Shown here in pieces: positions 50,950-59,013 of a DNA stretch of 64,000 nt. Both the position numbers and the translations under genes were made by a program. The stretch is from contig JAETNO010000005.1 of NCBI GenBank assembly GCA_021768245.1, positions 1 to 64,000 on the forward strand, in the 5' to 3' direction. The notes beneath the pieces are model-generated. The model did not search any database. It worked only from the letters and a program-made list of their open reading frames with translations, and was not told the DNA's origin. This DNA is from Bacteroidaceae bacterium (lineage in GTDB: Bacteria > Bacteroidota > Bacteroidia > Bacteroidales > Muribaculaceae). Numbering within the stretch: the first letter of the stretch is position 1; each line of letters begins with the position of its first letter.

Positions 50950-53007
50950 ATGAAGTCACTAAACCTTGCATTAGCAATGACTCTAACTTTAGGAACGGCT
51001 GCCTCAGCAAGTGCCGCCGACTCCAAAGCGGAGCATCTCAAAAGCCTCAATCCGGCCTACTTCGACAATAATGTCGCAGCCGGTTCAGACTTCTACACCC
51101 ACGTCAACAAAGGCTGGATGGAAGCCCATCCGCTTTCCGACGAATATGCCCGCTACGGACAGTTCAACATCCTCAACGACTCCTCGGAAAACCGCGTGAA
51201 GGATATCATCCTCAACCTCGGCAAGACCAATCCACAGCCCGGCTCTGTAGCCCACAAAGTGTGGACAATCTATTCCCAGGCCATGGACACCGCACGCCGC
51301 AATGCCGAAGGCGCAACCCCTATCCTCGCCGATCTCAAAAAGATTGAGACGACACCCCATGAAGGCATGACCGACCTCTTCCTCTGGATGCACGGCAACT
51401 ATGCCAGCCCCTTCTTCGGAGCAGGCCCGATGGAAGACCTCGCCAACTCCAACGTCTACGCCATGTATGTTTCAGGCGGTGGCATGGGGCTCGGTGACCG
51501 CGACTACTATCTGAAAGACGACGAGCGCAACACTGCCGTACGCAACGCCTACAAGAAGCTCATCGCCGACCAGATGAAAAACGCAGGCTACTCCGCAAAG
51601 GATGCCGACCGCATCGTGGCCAACGTAATGAAAATCGAGACCGCGCTCGCCGACTCCGCAAAAACACGCGAAGAGAGCCGCGACATCCAGGCGATGTACA
51701 ATCCGCGCACTTTCGCCCAGCTCAAGGGACTTTATCCCAATGTAGCCTGGGACCGCTTCTTTATCGAGACCATGGGCATCGCATCGCCCGAGAGCGTGAT
51801 TGTCACTGACCCTAAATCAGTCAATCAGGCCAACAGCCTCATGGGAAGCCTCAGCGACCGCGAAATCAAGGACTATTATCTCTGGAAATACGTAAATCAG
51901 GCTGCATCGCGACTCAGCGACGATTTCACCAACGCCAACTTTGAGTTCTCAAAGGTGATGAGTGGTGTCAAGGAGCTCCGCCCTCTTTGGAAACGCGCTC
52001 TCGGCGCAACCGAAGGCTCGCTCGGAGAGGCTGTCGGCCAGCTCTATGTAGAGAAATATTTCCCCCAGTCGTCAAAGGAATATATGATCGGCCTCGTCGA
52101 GAATCTCCGTACGGCACTCGGCCAGCACATTCAGAATCTTGACTGGATGAGCGATGAGACCAAGGCCCGCGCGCTTGAAAAACTCGCCGCTTTCACTGTT
52201 AAAATCGGATATCCCGACAAGTGGAAAGACTACAGCTCGATGAACATCGACCCGGCCCTGAGCTACTATCAGAATATGCACAACGTCGGCATGTGGCATC
52301 AGGCCGAGACCTATGCTAAATGGGGCAAACCGGTAGACCGTACCGAATGGGGCATGACTCCTCAGACCGTCAACGCCTACTATAATCCCCTCGCCAACGA
52401 AATCGTGTTCCCGGCTGCAATCCTCCAGGCTCCGTTCTTCGACCCCAATGCATCCGACGCCGAGAACTATGGCGGTATCGGTGTGGTAATCGGCCATGAA
52501 ATGACCCACGGATTCGACGACCAGGGCCGCAACTTCGACGCCAAAGGCAACATGACCGGATGGTGGACTCCCGAGGACGAAGCCAAGTTCAACGAGAAGG
52601 CAAAAGGCCTCGTGGCCCAGTTCGATGAAATCGAAGTGCTCCCCGGCGTGAAGGCCAACGGCCAGTATACCCTCGGCGAGAATATCGCTGACCAGGGAGG
52701 TCTCCGTGTGGCAATGACCGCCTTCCTCAACGCACAGAAACAGAAGGGTGTCGACATCAAGAGCGATGCAGCCAAAATTGACGGTTATGACCCCATGCAG
52801 GTGTTCTATATGAACTATGCCAACCTTTGGGCCAACAATATTCGTGACGAGGAAATCCGCTCGCTCACCACAGGCGACGTCCACTCGCTCGGCAAGAACC
52901 GTGTCAACGTCACCCTCCGCAACATCGCTCCCTTCTTCGAAGCCTTCTCAATCACTGAAGGACAGCCGATGTTCCGTCCCGAATCCGAACGCGTCATAAT
53001 CTGGTAA
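50950..53007 (+). CDS. M13-family zinc metallopeptidase (PepO/neprilysin-like)
   Basis: This 685-aa exported peptidase has a Sec signal and the M13 motifs: NPLANEIVFPAAIL, the zinc site HEMTH at 516-520 followed by GFDDQG, ENIADQGG with the third zinc ligand Glu and the C-terminal CxxW-like tail replaced by RVIIW. It cleaves oligopeptides, probably in the periplasm. Length is normal. Confidence 0.93.
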   Translation: MKSLNLALAMTLTLGTAASASAADSKAEHLKSLNPAYFDNNVAAGSDFYTHVNKGWMEAHPLSDEYARYGQFNILNDSSENRVKDIILNLGKTNPQPGSVAHKVWTIYSQAMDTARRNAEGATPILADLKKIETTPHEGMTDLFLWMHGNYASPFFGAGPMEDLANSNVYAMYVSGGGMGLGDRDYYLKDDERNTAVRNAYKKLIADQMKNAGYSAKDADRIVANVMKIETALADSAKTREESRDIQAMYNPRTFAQLKGLYPNVAWDRFFIETMGIASPESVIVTDPKSVNQANSLMGSLSDREIKDYYLWKYVNQAASRLSDDFTNANFEFSKVMSGVKELRPLWKRALGATEGSLGEAVGQLYVEKYFPQSSKEYMIGLVENLRTALGQHIQNLDWMSDETKARALEKLAAFTVKIGYPDKWKDYSSMNIDPALSYYQNMHNVGMWHQAETYAKWGKPVDRTEWGMTPQTVNAYYNPLANEIVFPAAILQAPFFDPNASDAENYGGIGVVIGHEMTHGFDDQGRNFDAKGNMTGWWTPEDEAKFNEKAKGLVAQFDEIEVLPGVKANGQYTLGENIADQGGLRVAMTAFLNAQKQKGVDIKSDAAKIDGYDPMQVFYMNYANLWANNIRDEEIRSLTTGDVHSLGKNRVNVTLRNIAPFFEAFSITEGQPMFRPESERVIIW

Positions 53008-53016
53008 CAGACCGAC

Positions 53017-53064
53017 AACTGTCAAGACGATTAACTGTCAAGACAATTAACCGACAAGACAAAA
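53017..53064. repeat. 16-bp tandem repeat, three units
   Basis: AACTGTCAAGACGATT, AACTGTCAAGACAATT and a degenerate third unit AACCGACAAGACAAAA lie directly after the peptidase stop. Origin by replication slippage is likely. Confidence 0.6.
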
Positions 53065-53069
53065 ATACC

Positions 53070-53110
53070 GAGGCCAAGCCGCACCGCGCGACTTGGCCTC
53101 AGCTTTTGAA
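53070..53110. terminator. Bidirectional terminator
   Basis: A 9-bp stem (53070-53078 with 53092-53100) is followed on the plus strand by a short T-run, between the convergent M13 gene and the FISUMP-like gene. Confidence 0.65.
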
Positions 53111-53134
53111 TCGACAAGATGTCCGCGATATTAT

Positions 53135-55507
53135 TTACAGACGGATTTTCACGGTCTTGCCGGATTCGCTGCGGAGGATATAGATTCCAGCGGGGAGCGA
53201 AGAGAGCGCCGAGCGGTCGGAAGCGGAAAGCACCCGTAAGCCCATCACCGTGTAGACATCGAAACGGCTGTCATCACCGATTTCGATATTCTCGATTCCG
53301 GTAGTCTCTCCGTTGCCCTTCTCACGGCTCGCTCTCACGACGGCATTAATGCTTTCCGGCTTTCCGGAAGAGAGTTTGGAAGGAGACGACGACGGATTGA
53401 AAGAATAGACATAAGCGTTATTATTGGGAATCCTTGTACCAACTAAATAATATTTTGAAGGCAAGGACGACCATTTCCCATCCTTATACGACACCAATCT
53501 TGCCGCCGCGATGGGGAAGAAGACAGAATTGTCGTTATGCTTAGAGAAGTAGGCATAGCCGTAGACATCATTATATTTCAAGAATACGCAGGTGGTGTTT
53601 GAGAAAAGGTCAAGCCAGTTCTCATTGCTACCGCATGACCAGCCTTCACCTATAGCCACGGCAGGATCATAGTCGGCGACTCCGGCGATATCCTCCTTGG
53701 GCCAGTCATAGGTATGCGAGAACTTATTTTCCTGCGGTTCGAGGAGACCATACCAGTAGTTGTCACCTAACTCTTCGATTGACTTCGCCCCAAGATTCAT
53801 GCTGCTCCATATGCGGCCATAGCCCATATCGACATCACCTTCAGTCGGGGTATAGCCCTTTACGGTTATTGACACTGAAGAATCGATACCTGAGGCTGTC
53901 ACCTTGACTTTAGCAGTACCCTCAGCCTTTCCAATCACCGACACACTCGTCTTATCTGAATTTACCGTAAGCGTACATGCATCGCCATCGACGCTCCATG
54001 AAAGATTATCGGGAAGCGGGGCAAGTGCGGGAACGGGAGTAGCCGTCACCGTCAGTGCCTGTCCGTCATAAATCTCAGCGACCTCTTCTGAACATGTCAG
54101 CTCAATGCCGGTCAGAGCTGGAGCCTCGAAATAGACAGGACGCACGGGCAAGCCATAGTATACGGGCTGCTCGATGAATTTTGCAGACGTATTGGCCACC
54201 TCCATGCCATAGGCTTTCGGGGTCCACGCGCTTGCATCAATAACATCCGACGACCAGAAATAACCTTTGGTCTTCATATTTGTATAAGCGTTCATCACAT
54301 AGCCGGTAGCCGGAACAAGGATTGAATTACCGTTGATCTTCGAGGTAAAACGATAGAGGACAACGTCGCCTTCCTTCTCACTTGTGACAGTGCAATTGTC
54401 AATCAATTCCTGAATCATATCCTTCGAGGGGATACACCAGTTCTCACCCCATTCTTCTTTGGCCACATCCCACTGCGAACCGCGGATAGGAGCTTCCGGG
54501 AGAGAGATAGAAGATTTGTTATAGTCATAGTGAGTATATCTGTCCTGCGAGAATACATCACGTGTCTCAATCTCTCCGTAGCCATAGAATGATCCCAGGT
54601 CCGTCGGCTGATCGGCCCCGACATTATAGGCACCCCACATCACACTAAGACCGAGGTCGACCTTGCGTTCCACCACAGGCTTGGCAGTGACCGTCACCTT
54701 ACATTCGGCCTTGACATCCGAGCCGTCGACAGCCTTCACTGTGACGGTAGCCTCACCGGCTGACAGAGCGGAAATCTCACCTATGGCCGATACTGTCGCA
54801 ACCTCAGGGTTGGAAGACGTGAATTCCAACATCTTGTCGGCAGCATCCACCGGAAGAATATCAACCGGGAATATACGGGCCGATTTCCCTTCACGGAGCG
54901 ACAACGAAGTCTCGTTAAGACCGAACGATGCAACTTTGGTATCCTTACGTTCATTAAGCACAGGAATTACCATCAAGCCATTCGTCCCGATCCATTGATT
55001 CCGTTTCAGAGAGGCGGCAGAACCGCTTACATACAGAGCCATGGCAGCCTCATTTGGATAAGAAAAGGTGCTATAGTCCGTAGAGGATGTCCATGCGCAA
55101 TAACTGCTTGATGAAGGGATAAATATTGTATTTCCATTTGCAGCCGTGAACTTCAAGCCTTTCTTACTATTGACTGTCGCACTCTCGACCACTGTATTGT
55201 CAATCAGTTCCTGCATCTCCTGCTTGGTGGGCATGCGCCACTCCTTGCCGAGATTCATCGTAGCGGCGTCATAGAGCGTACCGGAAATATCGCTGCCGAT
55301 TTTGACACCGGAAAAAGAATGTAACTGGTTCATTGTTTGCGGCGGGACAGTTTCCCCGAAGTAGAAATAATTCGGGCTTCCTTCGGTCGTTATTACCCCG
55401 GAGGCGAATTTCACGCTTATGCCCATATCGACTGCGGTAGGTTTGTCATAAGCATAAGCCGTTACGGCCATTGCAGCCGTCACGAGAAAAGTAATTGCTT
55501 TTTTCAT
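53135..55507 (-). CDS. Secreted protein with three FISUMP-like domains and Big_2 domains
   Basis: This 790-aa protein has a Sec signal and three copies of a FISUMP-like module, opening with VDMGISVKFAS, VDLGLSVMWGAYNVGA and VDMGYGRIWSSMNLGA and containing WRMPTKQEMQELIDN, WCIPSKDMIQELIDN and a divergent third copy. Big_2-type Ig domains alternate with them (VATVSAIGEISALSAGEATV, about 240-260, is diagnostic). The C-terminus (PAGIYILRSESGKTV) resembles a T9SS sorting tail. A surface or secreted role is likely, function unknown. Confidence 0.8.
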   Translation of the reverse strand: MKKAITFLVTAAMAVTAYAYDKPTAVDMGISVKFASGVITTEGSPNYFYFGETVPPQTMNQLHSFSGVKIGSDISGTLYDAATMNLGKEWRMPTKQEMQELIDNTVVESATVNSKKGLKFTAANGNTIFIPSSSSYCAWTSSTDYSTFSYPNEAAMALYVSGSAASLKRNQWIGTNGLMVIPVLNERKDTKVASFGLNETSLSLREGKSARIFPVDILPVDAADKMLEFTSSNPEVATVSAIGEISALSAGEATVTVKAVDGSDVKAECKVTVTAKPVVERKVDLGLSVMWGAYNVGADQPTDLGSFYGYGEIETRDVFSQDRYTHYDYNKSSISLPEAPIRGSQWDVAKEEWGENWCIPSKDMIQELIDNCTVTSEKEGDVVLYRFTSKINGNSILVPATGYVMNAYTNMKTKGYFWSSDVIDASAWTPKAYGMEVANTSAKFIEQPVYYGLPVRPVYFEAPALTGIELTCSEEVAEIYDGQALTVTATPVPALAPLPDNLSWSVDGDACTLTVNSDKTSVSVIGKAEGTAKVKVTASGIDSSVSITVKGYTPTEGDVDMGYGRIWSSMNLGAKSIEELGDNYWYGLLEPQENKFSHTYDWPKEDIAGVADYDPAVAIGEGWSCGSNENWLDLFSNTTCVFLKYNDVYGYAYFSKHNDNSVFFPIAAARLVSYKDGKWSSLPSKYYLVGTRIPNNNAYVYSFNPSSSPSKLSSGKPESINAVVRASREKGNGETTGIENIEIGDDSRFDVYTVMGLRVLSASDRSALSSLPAGIYILRSESGKTVKIRL

Positions 55508-55577
55508 AAAAATTGGTTTATTAAAAGGGTTAAAGCCTATGTGATTACTTACTTGACGCTCACCTGAAAGCAGGCGG

Positions 55578-58500
55578 TCACTCCTCGACTATGTTCGTGA
55601 AATCGCTCCAGTATTGAGCCTTGCTGTAGGCTTCTTTCGAACCTACGGGCACATAAAGCGTACATGTCTTGAAATCGAATGTCACGGTATTGACGAGCGG
55701 GCCGGCTGTGGCCGGAGGAACCGTCATACGGCAGTGGATAGCCTTGAGTGAATTGACGGTACAGTTAAAGAGATTCTTTCCGATTGACTTCACCGTGGAT
55801 GGCAGTGTTATCGAGGGAAGACGCCACATCTGCGAGAAAGCGTAGTCACCGATAATCTCAAGCCCTTCCGGCAACTCGAGTTTATGGAAATCAGTCTGGT
55901 TAAATGCACCCTCCCTGATTTCGACAACAGTTCCCGGAAGCACGAGCTCGCGCGCGGAAACGCAAGCGAAGGCTCCCTTGCCAATTACCTTAAGACCCTC
56001 AGGCAGACGGATATCGGAAAGTGAGTGACACTGGAAGAAACTATGGTCAGGCAAGACTCCGTCATTTGGCACACCATCAATCACAACTTTCCTCAATTCG
56101 ATGCAGTTTAGAAACGAACTTTCGCCCATAGCGGTGACACTCGACGGTATCGCTACTGTCTCTATGCCCGATGACTGGAATGCTGAATTCTTTATCTCCT
56201 TCACTGTCGACGGGATATTCACCTCCCGGAGTTTGGAAGCAAGCACCGGTTTTCCGTTGCTGTCTGTGGTGGGATAATGGAAGAACGCGTTTTCACCGAT
56301 AACCTCCATGCCCTCGCCAAGCGAGACAGACTCGAGGTTCGGGGTCGTCATGAAACAATCCGCAGGCAATTCCGACACTGTTCCGGGGATTGATGCATGT
56401 TTAAGACCATAGCACTTATAGAAAGCGCTTCTACCTATCTTTGTCACGCCTTTGGGGACTTCGATTTCCTCAATGGCAGAGCAATAGAATCCGTTTTTGG
56501 ATATTTCCTCCAGATTGGACGGGAGCACTATACGCTTGATTTTGGTGTTGTGGAACATGTATTCACCGATACAGTTATCCTTCTCAATATACCTCGGGCC
56601 ATATATCGTGGAATAGCCTTCGGCGCTCTTCTCGATGGTTGTTGCCGAGAGATCCAATTCCGTCAGCTTGCCTTCGGTTGCCATCTTCCTGAGCAAATCG
56701 ATGTCACCACCGTCGATACCGCCATCGATTGTAATCGATTCCACTTCCATGGCCTGCTCTTCAGTGAGAGTCTCTGCAAGCGACTCACCTTCAGGGATAG
56801 TCACAGTGACCGTCTCGAGCGGCACAGGCTTACCTGACTGCTTTATGCTGACTGCCCGTTTCCAATAAGTTCCGGCTGCAAGCGAAATCACAGCCGAGCG
56901 ATTGTCGGGGGTAGTGTTTTCGGCCACGGAAATCTCAGGAACAAAGGAACCTGCCTCCGGTTCCCTGACAGAAATCCAGGATGCATATTGCTGAGCCACA
57001 GTGACCTCTATCTCCAGATTTGACGTCATGTCAAGTCTGATTTTTCCGCCCTTATAGTCAGTTTCATATGCATTATTCTTTAAGTTTACCTTGGGAGCCT
57101 CCTGACTGACTGTCAACAGGCCGAGCAATTTATCTCCGGCGAGAAAGTTTATGGCTCCGACGCGACTCTCCCCCTCCGTATAGTTAGGCATGATGCGGAA
57201 CTTAAGGTGGGATTTCGAGCCTGTCTCATCCTCAATCTGTTCAATGAACTCAGAGTAGCTGAGCTTGTAGGCAATGTTTGTATTGACATCAACAGTGAAA
57301 TCATGCCCCATCGCATCGGTGAAATCACCTTTGCGCACAGAGGATGTGAAACTGAAATACGAACCCTCCTGCAAGACCCTTACGGTGTCAGCCACTTCCG
57401 GATTCTTATACTGGGATATCACTATCCTGGCTGAACGGGGCTCGCTATCGGAGTTAGGCTTGGCCTCAAACCATAGCTCCTTCTCCTCCATTGCCCGTGC
57501 AGATGGTTTCATTCGTGGCTCAATCCATTTATCACCATTGTCAAATATCGTTGTCGACGGATTGACATTGGATGCGAAGCGCAGACTGAAGACCTCACCC
57601 GAGTTCGAAACTTTTATTTCGCGCGCACTGATGGCTATAGCCCCTTTAGGCAACTGAGTCACCTCGAGCGTCTCGGAAGCTGAGCCATCGACAGAGCGGA
57701 ACACAATCTTCGCCATACGTGAATTCTCCTTTCCCTCCCAAGGTGAAACTACGAACCACAGCGTATGACTCGACATAGCCCGGCTCTCATCGCGGCGCAG
57801 CCAGTCGACATCAGGCATCTCTACAGTGAAATCACAGTTGCTGCGAAGTTCCACCTTAAATGCCTCTCCTTCGGCAGGGACACTTACGGCTTTCGTAGAC
57901 AGGACAAGCCCGGCGTCCTCTCCGGCCTGATAAACGTTGACCTTCTCCTCAATCCCCGAACCGGAAAAGAGCACATAGCCCTCACGCCTGTCAAGACTCT
58001 CGTTTTGAGCCACAGTGAAGGTGACGTGGGTGCTTACGAGCGCACGGTTGCTGCTTTTGGAAAGCCATCCGCTGAACTGTTCGGGTATCGTGACGTTATA
58101 GTCTACATTTGCCTTGACCTCTGCCGTGAAGTTGCCACCCGTTGAAGGCATCTCTACCTTATCGGAAGTCACAAGTATGGCATTTGCCTGCTTCTGAGTG
58201 ACCACCACAGTTTTCTTGACAGAACCGCAGGCCACAGTAACGCTGACACTACGGTCGTCATAGCCGGTGTTAGAATCAACTGTGACAGCCACTGACGCCG
58301 ACGTCTCGGAACCGCTTGCCGGTGAGACCTTACACCATTTGGTACCACCCGTAGAAGCCACCGATACCGTCCACGCTCCGCTTGCGGTAAAGGTGAGCTG
58401 TTTCGAGCCTCCATTGGCAGGGAAATTAAGACCTTTAGCCGCCTCGCCGGTGATGGTGACGCTTGCCGACGGCGTAGGAGGCGTAGGCGGTTTCGGAGCA

Positions 58501-58595
58501 GGATCATCGCCACCTCCGCCACCTCCGCATGATGTGAGAGACATGCTGCCAAGCAACAGACTCAATAAAAATGTAATGAATGATAAGGGTTTCAT
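55578..58595 (-). CDS. Surface lipoprotein with BACON domains and BspA-type leucine-rich repeats
   Basis: This 1005-aa lipoprotein (Cys23 followed by a Gly/Asp-rich linker) has about five BACON domains between residues 45 and 600, seen as repeated VTVDSNTGYDDRSVSVTV-like segments. A BspA-type LRR_5 stretch (about 650-990) repeats IxIPSTVKEIKNSAFQSS patterns. BACON domains usually bind glycans or mucin, and BspA repeats aid adhesion. It has a long leader from a promoter at 58869-58899. Confidence 0.85.
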   Translation of the reverse strand: MKPLSFITFLLSLLLGSMSLTSCGGGGGGDDPAPKPPTPPTPSASVTITGEAAKGLNFPANGGSKQLTFTASGAWTVSVASTGGTKWCKVSPASGSETSASVAVTVDSNTGYDDRSVSVTVACGSVKKTVVVTQKQANAILVTSDKVEMPSTGGNFTAEVKANVDYNVTIPEQFSGWLSKSSNRALVSTHVTFTVAQNESLDRREGYVLFSGSGIEEKVNVYQAGEDAGLVLSTKAVSVPAEGEAFKVELRSNCDFTVEMPDVDWLRRDESRAMSSHTLWFVVSPWEGKENSRMAKIVFRSVDGSASETLEVTQLPKGAIAISAREIKVSNSGEVFSLRFASNVNPSTTIFDNGDKWIEPRMKPSARAMEEKELWFEAKPNSDSEPRSARIVISQYKNPEVADTVRVLQEGSYFSFTSSVRKGDFTDAMGHDFTVDVNTNIAYKLSYSEFIEQIEDETGSKSHLKFRIMPNYTEGESRVGAINFLAGDKLLGLLTVSQEAPKVNLKNNAYETDYKGGKIRLDMTSNLEIEVTVAQQYASWISVREPEAGSFVPEISVAENTTPDNRSAVISLAAGTYWKRAVSIKQSGKPVPLETVTVTIPEGESLAETLTEEQAMEVESITIDGGIDGGDIDLLRKMATEGKLTELDLSATTIEKSAEGYSTIYGPRYIEKDNCIGEYMFHNTKIKRIVLPSNLEEISKNGFYCSAIEEIEVPKGVTKIGRSAFYKCYGLKHASIPGTVSELPADCFMTTPNLESVSLGEGMEVIGENAFFHYPTTDSNGKPVLASKLREVNIPSTVKEIKNSAFQSSGIETVAIPSSVTAMGESSFLNCIELRKVVIDGVPNDGVLPDHSFFQCHSLSDIRLPEGLKVIGKGAFACVSARELVLPGTVVEIREGAFNQTDFHKLELPEGLEIIGDYAFSQMWRLPSITLPSTVKSIGKNLFNCTVNSLKAIHCRMTVPPATAGPLVNTVTFDFKTCTLYVPVGSKEAYSKAQYWSDFTNIVEE

Positions 58596-58689
58596 GGCGA
58601 GTATTGATGAATTGGTTAGAATTCAAGGATGATGTCACTCGCCGTTCTCTCGACTGACCGAAAAGCACTTATTTAAGGAAAGGGGGTAT

Positions 58690-58862
58690 AAAAAAGAAGC
58701 GTGGAACGATGTTCAGTTTATTGTTACTTCGGCATCGCCAAACGCCTAACACAGAATAAACAGTCCACTCCCACGCCTTTATCGCATATCATCATGCCCC
58801 TTGCCGGGGAGTGGTCTATATACGAACAAGATAATCTCCTCCGAGACAGAGCTATGTATCAT
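58690..58862 (-). promoter_or_regulatory. Structured 5' leader of the BACON/LRR gene, attenuator-like
   Basis: The leader of about 265 nt contains a long hairpin (outer stem 58699-58704 with 58771-58776, inner stem 58716-58722 with 58755-58761) that runs into a T-run (minus strand, 58688-58698). An alternative stem 58765-58772 with 58807-58814 shares bases 58771-58772 with it, as attenuators do. No riboswitch class was recognised. It could also be a stand-alone small RNA. Confidence 0.45.
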
Positions 58863-58868
58863 CGTATG

Positions 58869-58899
58869 CAAAGATAGTCAATCACATCATAATTTACAA
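58869..58899 (-). promoter_or_regulatory. Promoter of the BACON/LRR gene leader
   Basis: On the minus strand TTG (58897-58899), 20 bp, TATCTTTG (58869-58876). The gene begins 265 bp downstream. With the leader and the terminator at 58950-58989 this fills the gap 58596-59013. Confidence 0.65.
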
Positions 58900-58949
58900 T
58901 ATTTTCAGATATTTTCCCTACTGAAATATAATTTTAAAATAAAAAAGAA

Positions 58950-58989
58950 TCGCACACCAAAAGTCATATGCATGAGTTATGGTGTGCGA
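58950..58989 (-). terminator. Intrinsic terminator of the second LruC gene
   Basis: A 9-bp stem (58950-58958 with 58981-58989) with a 22-nt loop is followed on the minus strand by TTCTTTTTTATTTT. Confidence 0.85.
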
Positions 58990-59013
58990 AATTCTTTTAA
59001 TATACAGCCATCC

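Noticed and set aside
52072..52884. 270-aa minus-strand ORF inside the M13 peptidase gene
   Set aside because: Antisense shadow caused by GC-biased codon use; His/Glu-rich nonsense sequence.
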